Source of the DNA: Croceivirga thetidis | Lineage (GTDB): Bacteria; Bacteroidota; Bacteroidia; Flavobacteriales; Flavobacteriaceae | Direction: 5' to 3' | Length of the DNA: 64,000 bases | Assembly: GCF_012272815.1 (NCBI RefSeq) | Contig: NZ_JAAWWL010000002.1 | Location: forward strand, 152,184-216,183 | In this document: positions 18,813-27,700 of the stretch, piece by piece | Position numbering within the stretch: position 1 is the stretch's first letter | Layout of the letters: the number at the start of each line of letters is the position of its first letter | Notes under the pieces: generated by a model | What the model was told of the DNA's origin: nothing | The model's database searches: none | The model's input: only the letters and a program-made list of their open reading frames with translations | Translations under genes and position numbers: made by a program

Positions 18813-19141
18813 GGTATCTATTGCTTTTTATTTTGGTTGTGTCTTGTAGAACGGCATCAAATTCTGTGGACCTAGAACCCCTATGTTTACAAGAAACCGT
18901 TGAAAAAATTATGACTGAACCTCCACAAACTCCAAGAAGTGAGATCAAGCAAGGATTTTACAATAACAACCGTATATATGTTTATTCAGAAAAAAGAGGA
19001 ATTTCAGATTTCGCCATTATATTAAATTCGGAATGCGAATATCTATGTGAAATTGGTGGAGTAGGAGGAACAGCAAACTGTCCGAATAATATCTTTGAAA
19101 ATTTAAAAAACCTAGAATTAATCTGGATTGATCCCCGATGA
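18809..19141 (+). CDS. small hypothetical lipoprotein
   Basis: I do not recognise this 110-residue protein. MRYLLLFILVVSC is a plausible lipoprotein signal with Cys13. The mature part contains four further Cys residues (LCLQE, CEYLCEI and TANCPNN), which could form disulfides outside the cytoplasm. It begins in an ATGA overlap with the dipeptidase gene, so it is probably co-translated and may act in the same place. Its last 24 bases overlap the convergent methyltransferase gene. Confidence 0.65.
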   Translation: MRYLLLFILVVSCRTASNSVDLEPLCLQETVEKIMTEPPQTPRSEIKQGFYNNNRIYVYSEKRGISDFAIILNSECEYLCEIGGVGGTANCPNNIFENLKNLELIWIDPR

Positions 19142-20320
19142 TTTAATTTTCTTGTTCCAGATAACGATCTTATTTCCTTCGGAGTCTTGAGTAAAAAATA
19201 AGTAGTTCTCACCTCCATCACCTATCTTAAATTCTTTTCGAAGTTGCTTAACAGTAATCGGAAAATTACGAATAGTGATATTGGCTTTCTCAAAATTTAG
19301 CTTTTTGAGCTGTTTTTTATTGAAGGGGAATACATCTAACACTTCAAAAATCCTCCCAGGAAATTCAACCAATTTTTCCGATGTATATAGGTGTGTATGC
19401 TTGGATAATTTTTTTAGTCCAAATTCGATACCAATTATCTTGAAACAACCTGACTTTAAAATTGAGGCATTCGGTTCAAAAAGAAACTGTTGCACTTTGG
19501 AAAATTCTGCGATTGCTTTTTTTTCGCTTGAAGGATGAAAATTAAAAGTCTGATTTGAGGTTGGCAGAATGTTTATTGTTTTAATAATGGCCTCTCCCTC
19601 AAAGTCCTTTCTTAGTACCCAGAGCAATTCTTTTACTTCGTTTTTAATGGCTACAATATGAACTTCCTTTACAAACTTCAATTCCTCTATGCCACTCGAA
19701 ATATCAAGAATTGGAGAGGTCTTTATTAGAATATTTTCAGTTTTATCAAAAAGTAACTTTAGGTTCTTTGGAACATTCGGCTGGTAATCGGCTAAAAGAA
19801 ATACTTTCTTTTTGTTTCCATCCCTCCGTGCTGGGTCAATATAAACCCAGTCAAACGTTTTTTCGGTTTCGTTTAAATAGTTAATTCCATCAGTTGCTAT
19901 CGTTTTAATAGTATTTGCTCCTAATACGTCAAAATTGTGTTTTGCGACCATTGATAGTTCGGAATTCAATTCACAATGCAATACTTCTTTGAACTTGCTT
20001 GAAAAGAGATAACTATCCACCCCAAAACCACCTGTCAAATCTATGAGATTATCGCCTTGAACTATAGTGGATTTATACATCGCAGCGGTTTCTGAAGAAG
20101 TTTGTTCCATGCTCAATTTAGAAGGATAAACAACATGGTTATTAGAAAACCATGTTGGTAATTTATCATTGGCTTTCTTTTTGCCTACTAATTGATGAAC
20201 CAATTCGTCTTGTGAAATACCAGGAAATATCGGCTTTTTTAAAAGCAATTTCATAGGGTCTGAATTCCAATTTTCGGAAATGAAATCTTGAACTTCCTTT
20301 TGAAGCAATTTGGAATTCAA
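19118..20320 (-). CDS. THUMP-like class I SAM methyltransferase (PG1098-like)
   Basis: The 400-residue protein has a methyltransferase core in its middle: motif I DLTGGFGVDSYLF near residue 95, and a YIDPARRD motif near 175 of the type seen in nucleic-acid guanine methyltransferases. The N-terminal helical part and the C-terminal domain match the architecture of Porphyromonas gingivalis PG1098 and its relatives (THUMP-like domain), expected to act on RNA; the target is unknown. The only start in frame after the stop codon at 20336-20338 is TTG at 20320 (next ATG at 20254). TTG sits directly after the upstream gene's stop, so coupling is likely. It is the third gene of a DUF4159/AI-2E operon. 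Confidence 0.8.
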   Translation of the reverse strand: MNSKLLQKEVQDFISENWNSDPMKLLLKKPIFPGISQDELVHQLVGKKKANDKLPTWFSNNHVVYPSKLSMEQTSSETAAMYKSTIVQGDNLIDLTGGFGVDSYLFSSKFKEVLHCELNSELSMVAKHNFDVLGANTIKTIATDGINYLNETEKTFDWVYIDPARRDGNKKKVFLLADYQPNVPKNLKLLFDKTENILIKTSPILDISSGIEELKFVKEVHIVAIKNEVKELLWVLRKDFEGEAIIKTINILPTSNQTFNFHPSSEKKAIAEFSKVQQFLFEPNASILKSGCFKIIGIEFGLKKLSKHTHLYTSEKLVEFPGRIFEVLDVFPFNKKQLKKLNFEKANITIRNFPITVKQLRKEFKIGDGGENYLFFTQDSEGNKIVIWNKKIKSSGINPD

Positions 20321-20321
20321 T

Positions 20322-21422
20322 TCAGAGGTTTTTTGTCAATTTTTGTACGATTGCATTATCCGAAAGAAATTCCTTCAAGATAACTTTGATGGCAGTGTAA
20401 CCAGGCACGGCAATTACCATTCCAGTGATTCCGAAGAGTAAGCCTGCAATAATGATGATCAAGAATATTTCAAGCGGATGTGACTTGACTGAATTGGAAA
20501 AAATAAACGGTTGCGAAAAGAAATTATCCACCAATTGACCAATAACAATACCGATAAGAACGTAAGTCGCCTTAGGTAAAATGACAGTGCTAAAATCCAT
20601 TCCCAAATGACTGGTCATGGTCAGAACTATCATAATGGTACCACCAATTATGGGCCCCACATATGGTATAATATTAAACAGTGCGCAGAGAAATGCAATT
20701 ACAATGGCATTGTCAACACCAACTATTAAAAGAGTTACGGTGTAAATAACAAAAAGAATAAAAAGTTGAAGTAAGATTCCACCGAAATAGCGTGAAAGTA
20801 AATTATTGATTTTATCAATGGATTTAATTGTATTACCCTCTTTTTGATCAGGAATGAAGGTCATTATACCATTCTGAAACAACTTACTGTCTTTAAGAAA
20901 AAAGAAAGAAATGAATAGCACAGAGAACAATCCTATACTAAATTCACTAACCACGTTAACCACTGAATTTAGCAAATTGGGTATGAAATTTAGGTTAATA
21001 CCAGAAAGCACATTTTTTTCAATTTCAGAATCCCTGATTAGGTTATTGACATCGGAGGTTGATGTACCCAGATAATCCATAATCTGGGCATAAAGGAGAT
21101 TTAGGTTTTTCTGAAGGTCTTCAACACTTAAAAGGGATAAATTTTTACTTTGCTCATTAATTAGAGGTATGAATAGGGCCAATATGCCTAAAAAGATAGA
21201 TACCATAAACACCATGGTCACAATTACAGCTACCGTGTTTGGGAATTTTAGTTTCCTTCTTAAAAACAGAACAATGGGCCTCCCTAAAAGAGCAACAACA
21301 GCTGCAATTGCTAAATAGGCCAAAACCGAACGAATGGCATATAAGAAATAACCAACCAAAACAATGGCCGCTAAAATCAGAACTGCACGCAAAATGCCGT
21401 TGGCTATTTTTTTGGATTCCAT
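20322..21422 (-). CDS. AI-2E family transporter (PerM/TqsA-like)
   Basis: The ATG at 21422 (MESKKIANG) is preferred to the longer frame, which would run into the upstream DUF4159 gene. The 366-residue product is an integral membrane protein with about eight hydrophobic segments, a soluble loop between segments 3 and 4, and the conserved NIIPYVGPIIGG motif near the middle with a further GxxV-rich segment near the end. The family exports or moves small solutes; members include the autoinducer-2 exporter TqsA and Na+/H+ antiporters. AI-2 transport itself should not be assumed. It starts 1 base after the DUF4159 stop and ends 1 base before the next gene. Confidence 0.9.
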   Translation of the reverse strand: MESKKIANGILRAVLILAAIVLVGYFLYAIRSVLAYLAIAAVVALLGRPIVLFLRRKLKFPNTVAVIVTMVFMVSIFLGILALFIPLINEQSKNLSLLSVEDLQKNLNLLYAQIMDYLGTSTSDVNNLIRDSEIEKNVLSGINLNFIPNLLNSVVNVVSEFSIGLFSVLFISFFFLKDSKLFQNGIMTFIPDQKEGNTIKSIDKINNLLSRYFGGILLQLFILFVIYTVTLLIVGVDNAIVIAFLCALFNIIPYVGPIIGGTIMIVLTMTSHLGMDFSTVILPKATYVLIGIVIGQLVDNFFSQPFIFSNSVKSHPLEIFLIIIIAGLLFGITGMVIAVPGYTAIKVILKEFLSDNAIVQKLTKNL

Positions 21423-21423
21423 T

Positions 21424-22077
21424 TTAAGATTTAAAAACGTATTGAACAATATTTGCGCCCATCTGCAAAGCCCTTTTTCGAACTTCTTCTGGGTCATTAT
21501 GAACTGAAGGGTCTTCCCAACCATCACCCAAATCACTTTCAAGGGTAAATAAAAGCATCAATCGACCTTCTTCGAAAATTCCGAACGCTTGCGGCCGTTC
21601 ACCGTCATGTTCGTGAATTTTTGGTAATCCATTGGGGAATTTAAATTTTTGATTGAATATCGGATGGTCACTTCCTAATTCCACCAATTCACTATTAGGA
21701 AAGACTTTAGTCAATTCTCTCCTGAAATAAGTTTCCATTCCGTAGTTGTCGTCTATATGAAGGAACCCCCCGGACAATAAATAAGTTCTAAGGTTCTCAG
21801 CTTCTTCTGCTGTAAAAAATACATTTCCATGACCCGTCATATGCAGAAAAGGATACTGAAAAATGCCCACGCTACCTACTTCAACTGTTTCAGGTTTTGA
21901 ATTGATCTTGGTATCGATTTCCTGATTGCAAAAACGAATTAAGTTCGGTAGTGCCGTTGGGTTGGAATACCAATCACCGCCACCACCATATTTTAAAATG
22001 GCAATCTCTTGTGATAGCGATGTGTTAATCACAAAAAGAGTTAAAAACAGTATTGATTTGGTAAGAATCCTGTGCAT
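21424..22077 (-). CDS. DUF4159 domain protein, secreted
   Basis: The start is placed at ATG 22077, giving the Sec signal MHRILTKSILFLTLFVINTSLSQ; the longer frame begins with TTG at 22092. The mature protein is one DUF4159 domain: ILKYGGGGDWYSNP at the start, HMTGHGNVFFT, and LLSGGFLHIDDNYG, a glutamine-amidotransferase-like fold without an obvious catalytic Cys. Function is not known; relatives lie beside tsaD/rsmE and AI-2E genes in flavobacteria. It leads the operon, and a -7 box lies at 22100-22107 on the same strand, 22 bases upstream. Confidence 0.85.
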   Translation of the reverse strand: MHRILTKSILFLTLFVINTSLSQEIAILKYGGGGDWYSNPTALPNLIRFCNQEIDTKINSKPETVEVGSVGIFQYPFLHMTGHGNVFFTAEEAENLRTYLLSGGFLHIDDNYGMETYFRRELTKVFPNSELVELGSDHPIFNQKFKFPNGLPKIHEHDGERPQAFGIFEEGRLMLLFTLESDLGDGWEDPSVHNDPEEVRKRALQMGANIVQYVFKS

Positions 22078-22099
22078 TTTCCGAATAATCAAGGGTAAT

Positions 22100-22107
22100 C
22101 AAAAATA
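22100..22107 (-). promoter_or_regulatory. -7 promoter box for the DUF4159 operon
   Basis: On the minus strand this reads TATTTTTG, matching TAnnTTTG. A possible -33 TTG (22132-22134) is 24 bases away, slightly long. The position favours the ATG at 22077. Confidence 0.45.
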
Positions 22108-22115
22108 ACATTTTC

Positions 22116-22877
22116 GTGATTAAGAATCTCTCAATTGTAACAATAGTACTTGTTGGCCTGTTATCGACAGCTTTTTTGGCTAGTAATGAACCTGAAAATA
22201 AATTAACTACTTCAAATTTTAAACCAATTGTTGTTTTAGAACTGTTTACTTCTCAGGGTTGTTCGAGTTGTCCACCCGCTGATGTTTTATTGGATGAGGT
22301 AAAAGTAAAGTACCCTAAAGACGTGTACGCATTATCGTATCACGTTGATTATTGGAATTACATTGGTTGGAAGGACCCTTTTAGTCAATCAAAATTCTCG
22401 ACTAAACAGCGATTTTATAATTCAAAACTTAGGAGTAGGGGTAATTATACACCACAGTTGGTTGTAAACGGAAGTGAACATTTTGTCGGTTCAAACAGGT
22501 TAAAAATGTACAATGCCATTGAATCAAAAAAGAACTTAAATCCAACAAACCAAGTTGAAATAAAAAATGTTGGAAAGAAAAACAATACGATTTCATTCAA
22601 TTACGAACTGCTAGGCAGTGTTAAGGATAAAGATGTGAGGGCCGTTTTGGTGCTTAACGAGCGAATTACTAAGGTTTCTCGGGGAGAGAATCGAAACCGA
22701 ACACTTAAGAATACGAATATTGTTGTTGCCGAAAAGTACTTAAGTAACATAAATGAAAAATCTGGGATTATTAAGATTCCAGAATTGGTGTCTGAAAACG
22801 ATGAATTGAGCTTAATGATAATCATTGAAACTTCAGATCTAACGATAACAGGGGCCGCTAAAGAAAAAATAAATTAG
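22116..22877 (+). CDS. DUF1223 thioredoxin-fold protein, secreted
   Basis: The protein of 253 residues begins with GTG at 22116, as no ATG lies before the signal sequence (KNLSIVTIVLVGLLSTAFLAS). The mature part starts with the DUF1223 core: VVLELFTSQGCSSCPPAD, a thioredoxin-like fold with a CSSC pair near residue 50, then YHVDYWNYIGWKDPFS and YTPQLVVNG with the cis-Pro. The family is uncharacterised and presumably acts in thiol chemistry in the periplasm. It is divergent from the DUF4159 operon and convergent with rsmE, overlapping the rsmE end by 4 bases. Confidence 0.85.
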   Translation: MIKNLSIVTIVLVGLLSTAFLASNEPENKLTTSNFKPIVVLELFTSQGCSSCPPADVLLDEVKVKYPKDVYALSYHVDYWNYIGWKDPFSQSKFSTKQRFYNSKLRSRGNYTPQLVVNGSEHFVGSNRLKMYNAIESKKNLNPTNQVEIKNVGKKNNTISFNYELLGSVKDKDVRAVLVLNERITKVSRGENRNRTLKNTNIVVAEKYLSNINEKSGIIKIPELVSENDELSLMIIIETSDLTITGAAKEKIN

Positions 22878-23578
22878 GCATTGACGATAGCTATGGTAGC
22901 ACAAGCTACAACTGCTGCTGTCTCCGTTCGTAGTCTATTTTTACCCATGGTAATTGGGGTGAAACCCTTTTCCATAGCTTCTTTTATTTCGTTTTTCGAA
23001 AAATCACCTTCCGGACCTATCAATATGACAACGTCTTTATCTGCAGCCAATCTTCTCTTAAGTTCAACTTTTTCAGAATCATCACAATGCGCTATGAATT
23101 GTAATTCTCCCTCGGTTTTCGAAATGAAGTCATTGAATGATGTAGGTGCGTTTAATTTGGGTAATCTGGTTTGTAATGATTGTTTCATAGCTGCCTGAAG
23201 TACGCGTTCAAAACGTTCTTGTTTTATAACTCTACGCTCAGAATTTTCGCAAATGATAGGGGTGATTTCATCAATCCCTATCTCCGTAGCTTTCTCCAAA
23301 AACCACTCATATCTATCGTTCATTTTCGTTGGTGCGACTGCTAAATGCACTGAGAACATTTTGGGTATGGAGCGTTCTTCATTGATTATTTGCGCCTTAC
23401 ACTTTTTAACGTCCGCAACTAAAATTTCCGCTTCAAACAGGCTTCCTTGTCCATTGGTTATATGAAGAATATCGCCTTCCTTTTTTCGTAATACCCTCAC
23501 TATGTGCTTGCTCTCCTCAGCTGAAAAGAAAAATTGTTTAAAGCTATTATCCAATGAAGGGTTGTAAAAAAGTTGCAT
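22874..23578 (-). CDS. rsmE: 16S rRNA (uracil-1498-N3)-methyltransferase RsmE
   Basis: The 234-residue SPOUT methyltransferase has the family features: an N-terminal PUA-like part with HIVRVLRKKEGD, the EWFLEKATEIG motif, and the knotted C-terminal SAM site with ILIGPEGDFSKNEI and GKNRLRTETAA. RsmE methylates U1498 in the decoding region of 16S rRNA in the cytosol. Length is normal and the ATG at 23578 fits. It lies 18 bases after tsaD on the same strand and is likely co-transcribed with it. A translation-accuracy theme for the pair is plausible. Confidence 0.96.
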   Translation of the reverse strand: MQLFYNPSLDNSFKQFFFSAEESKHIVRVLRKKEGDILHITNGQGSLFEAEILVADVKKCKAQIINEERSIPKMFSVHLAVAPTKMNDRYEWFLEKATEIGIDEITPIICENSERRVIKQERFERVLQAAMKQSLQTRLPKLNAPTSFNDFISKTEGELQFIAHCDDSEKVELKRRLAADKDVVILIGPEGDFSKNEIKEAMEKGFTPITMGKNRLRTETAAVVACATIAIVNA

Positions 23579-23596
23579 TTTTTTATTTATTAGTTA

Positions 23597-24625
23597 TTAT
23601 TCCCCTATGACATATCGCGCTTTCGCAACTACATTTTTAGCTGAAAAGTTTTTTTGTAAATATTTCAAATAGCCAACAATACCAATCATAGCAGCATTAT
23701 CCGTACAAAATTCAAATTTTGGAATATAGGTTTGCCAACCTTTTTCATGTTCGGCAGCAGCCAATCGATTTCGAATTCCAGAATTCGCTGCAACGCCACC
23801 TCCGATAGCCACTTGTTTTATTCCGGTTTGATTCACTGCTTTCTCAAGCTTTTCCATTAAAATTTCCAATATGGTATATTGGATACTTGCACAAACGTCT
23901 TCTAGGTTTTCTTCCAAAAAATTTGGATTTGCCTTGGTTTGTTTTTGAATGTAGTACAAGATACTGGTCTTAAGACCACTGAAGCTAAAATTTAAACCAT
24001 CTACCTTAGGTTTTGGAAAAGGATAAGCACGTGGATTTCCCTTTTTTGCAAGTTTGTCAATTAGTGGCCCACCTGGATAGGGTAGACCTAATAATTTTGC
24101 GCTTTTGTCAAATGCTTCACCAACAGCATCATCTAAGGTTTGCCCAAGAATTTCCATCTCTAAAAAGTCCTTGACCAATACGATTTGCGTATGCCCGCCA
24201 CTAATGGTCATCGCCAAAAAAGGAAATGTAGGCGTTTTTTGGTTTTCATCCTTTATGAAGTGAACTAATATATGTGCTTGCATGTGGTTGACCTCAATTA
24301 GGGGTATTTCCAGTCCCATCGACATGGATTTGGCAAATGAGGTGCCTACCAAAAGGGAACCCATAAGTCCAGGACCACGAGTAAAGGCAATAGCTGATAG
24401 CGCTTTTTTATCGATATTTGCTTGAGCCAAAGCTTGATGAACCACGGGAACGATATTTTGTTGATGCGCCCTCGATGCCAATTCGGGAACCACACCACCA
24501 TATTTGCGATGAATTTCTTGGTTGGCAACAACATTGCTAAGCACTTTGTCATTTGCAAGAACTGCAGCTGACGTATCATCACAAGATGATTCAATGGCTA
24601 ATATGTAAGTTGTTTTATGATTCAT
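23597..24625 (-). CDS. tsaD: tRNA N6-adenosine threonylcarbamoyltransferase TsaD
   Basis: TsaD (Kae1/YgjD) transfers the threonylcarbamoyl group to A37 of ANN-decoding tRNAs, with TsaB, TsaE and TsaC. The sequence shows the ASKHA start ILAIESSCDDTSAAV, the iron/metal-binding HMQAH motif and the SGGHTQ and GGVAANSGIR motifs. The ATG at 24625 is chosen over TTG at 24640 because it gives the usual N-terminus and because a promoter box lies 27 bases upstream. The length of 342 residues is normal. It heads a short operon with rsmE and is divergent from the tamB-like gene. Confidence 0.97.
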   Translation of the reverse strand: MNHKTTYILAIESSCDDTSAAVLANDKVLSNVVANQEIHRKYGGVVPELASRAHQQNIVPVVHQALAQANIDKKALSAIAFTRGPGLMGSLLVGTSFAKSMSMGLEIPLIEVNHMQAHILVHFIKDENQKTPTFPFLAMTISGGHTQIVLVKDFLEMEILGQTLDDAVGEAFDKSAKLLGLPYPGGPLIDKLAKKGNPRAYPFPKPKVDGLNFSFSGLKTSILYYIQKQTKANPNFLEENLEDVCASIQYTILEILMEKLEKAVNQTGIKQVAIGGGVAANSGIRNRLAAAEHEKGWQTYIPKFEFCTDNAAMIGIVGYLKYLQKNFSAKNVVAKARYVIGE

Positions 24626-24651
24626 TAAAGTTTGGAACAAAAATTGTCGAA

Positions 24652-24678
24652 CAAAGATAAAAGTTAGGTCCCTATCAA
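24652..24678 (-). promoter_or_regulatory. promoter for tsaD-rsmE
   Basis: On the minus strand, TTG at 24678-24676 is followed after 16 bases by TATCTTTG at 24659-24652, the same -7 sequence as for the tRNA-Arg gene. This would start transcription about 20 bases before the tsaD ATG. Confidence 0.55.
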
Positions 24679-24706
24679 AAAACTCCGCAAAATACTGTTT
24701 CGGGTT

Positions 24707-27700
24707 GTGCTGTTCATTTTACTGATTTTAGTAGTGGCAACCTTGGTATTTTCCATTCCTGCAGTTCAAACAAGTATAGCGAAAAGGGTCACCTCAGATT
24801 TGAATGGAGAGTTTGGTACGAATATTCAAATGGAGCGAATACAAATTTCTCCTTTAACCATGAATACTCATATCAAAAGTATTTATGTTGAAGATTATCA
24901 AGGTGATACCTTAATTTTTATAGATAAAGTTTCCACATCAATTTTGAGCGTCAAAAATTTAATTGACGGTAAATTGGAGTTTGGTGATTTTGATATTGAA
25001 GGACTGCTGTTCAATATGAAAACCTATAAGGGCGAACGTGACACCAACTTAGATGTTTTTGTAGATAAGTTGGATGATGGCAAACCTCGAGAACCGGGTA
25101 CACCTCCTTTTTATATGTCATCTACAGAGATAAAAATTAAAGATGGTAGCTATAGACTGAATGATGAAAACTTAGAAGAACCAAAAATCTTAGACTTTAG
25201 GAATCTAAAAGTTTTGGCTAATGATTTTCAAATTTTAGGTCCGGAAGTAAGTTTGGATATCAAAGAATTAGGATTTGATTTTAACCGTGGTCTAAGAATG
25301 GAGAATTTGAAGACTCAATTCAAATACACCAAACAAGAGATGCGTTTCGAAAATCTTGGGATTAAAACACCGGAATCGAATCTAGAAGGTCAATTGGTGT
25401 TTTCTTACGACCGCAAAGATTTCGCGCAATTTTTGGACGCGGTAAAATTGAAGGCAAGCTTTAATGATTCTAAAATTGCATTCAATGAACTTAATCTGTT
25501 TTTCAATGAATTTGGAAAGGATAAAGTGGCAGTTTTTTCTGGAGATTTTGAAGGAGTGCTTAATGACTTTGAAGCGCAGAATCTGGTATTAAATTCTGAT
25601 TACACCAGAATCAACGGTGATTTTAATTTCAGAAATCTTTTTAGGGAAACGGAACCTTTTATTATCAATGCAGATTTGAATAGAGTCTCTTCTAGCTATT
25701 ACCAACTTAGATCTATTCTACCAAGATTATTGGGTAGAAACATACCAAGCTCCCTAAAAAATCTTGGTGGATTTTCCGTACGTGGAATTGCAGAAATTAC
25801 AGAAAGTTCAGTTGATGCCCAAGTTGATCTTACTACGGCTATCGGAAACGCCACAACTGATCTACAAATGACGAATGTCAATAATGTTGATAATGCCTCA
25901 TATAGGGGGCTTGTTTCTTTTGAAGAGTTTGATATTGGTGTTTTTTTGGAAGATCCAACTTTTGGCAAAACCACATTAAATCTTGATGTTGAGGGTAGGG
26001 GCTTTACACCAGAATTTTTAAATACCCGGGCCACTGGTGAAATTGACAAACTCGTCTATCGTGGTTATGAGTATAATGATATTAAGGTTTCAGGTATTCT
26101 GAAAGATCAGTTATTCGATGGTAGACTCAATTGCAATGACCAAAATTTGAGATTCGATTTTCAAGGATTAGCAAATTTTGGAGGTGGTCGAAACCAATTC
26201 AATTTTATTGCCGATGTCGATTATGCAGATTTAAAGAAAATGCGCTTCATAAACGACAGTATTTCAATATTTAGAGGTAATGTAAAAATGGATATTACAG
26301 GTAATACACTAGATAATATTGCTGGAGAAGTGAATTTTACTGATACTGCATATCAGAACAAAAATGAAATCTATTTTTTTGATGATTTCAATATAGTTTC
26401 AAAGTTTGAAGGAGATTCAATTCGAGAAATTAGCATAAACTCTCCTGATATCATAGAAGGGTATGCTCGTGGTATTTTTAAAGTTAATGAATTAGGTAAA
26501 TTGGTTCAAAATTCAGTTGGAAGCATTTACACTAATTATGAACCATTTGAAATCTCATCAGGTCAACGTATCAATTTTAATTTCAATATTTATAATAAAA
26601 TTGTAGACGTCTTTTTTCCCGATGTTAGCTTTGGTCCTGATACTTCAATCAAGGGAAGAATTGTATCAAATGAAAAAGATTTCAAACTCACTTTCGAGTC
26701 CCCTCAAATTGAAGCTTTTAGAAATAAATTTGATGGGGTCGAGCTACAAATAGATAATAATAACCCATTGTTCAATACCTTTTTGACAGTTGATGAAATG
26801 TCAACAATTTACTATGATGTCAAAGACTTTAGTTTAATAAATACCACATTAAAAGACACCCTGTTTTTTAGAACTGAATTCAAAGGTGGTGGTGATAATG
26901 ACGATGAATACAACCTAAATTTTTACCATACTTTTTCTGGTAATAACAGTTCGGTAATCGGACTTAAGAAATCGGATGTGAGTTTTAAGGGTAATACCTG
27001 GTTGTTGAATTCAGAAGGCAACCAGCAAAATAAAATTATTATAAACAACTCATTGGATAGCTTGCGAATTCAAGAAATTGTAATGGATAATATGAACAAC
27101 GAAAGAATTCGTTTGAACGGTCAAATGGCCGACTCAACCTTCAAAGATTTGGAATTGGAGTTCAAATTGGTTTCGTTGGACAAAATAACCCCCAACATCG
27201 ATAGTCTTAAACTTGATGGCCAAGTTGATGGGTTTTTGAATATTCTCCAGAAAGATGGAAAATATTTGCCTTCATCGAGTTTAAGAATCGACGATTTTTC
27301 TGTTAACAAAACGATTCTGGGTGACATGGAGATGATGATATTCGGTAACGATGATTTAACTGAATACGGAGTTAATACATGGTTGACCTACAAAGGCCAA
27401 GAGCAATTCGGCATGAGCGGTAAAATTTTCGACTCTAAGACTGAAACTACACTTGATTTATTGGCGACTTTTGAGGATTTTTCTTTGGAGCCGCTCGCCC
27501 CTTTAGGTGAGGATGTCATCTCGAATATCAGAGGGTTTTTGAGTGGTAGCGCCCGTGTTACTGGTAATGCACGAAATCCTAGTATTGACGGAAGTTTAAC
27601 AATGAACGAAGCGGGCATGGGTATCGCTTATCTAAACACAGACTATGATTTTGCCCCGTTATCGCGAGTACGTCTTTTTGATCAAACCTTTTTCTTTGAG

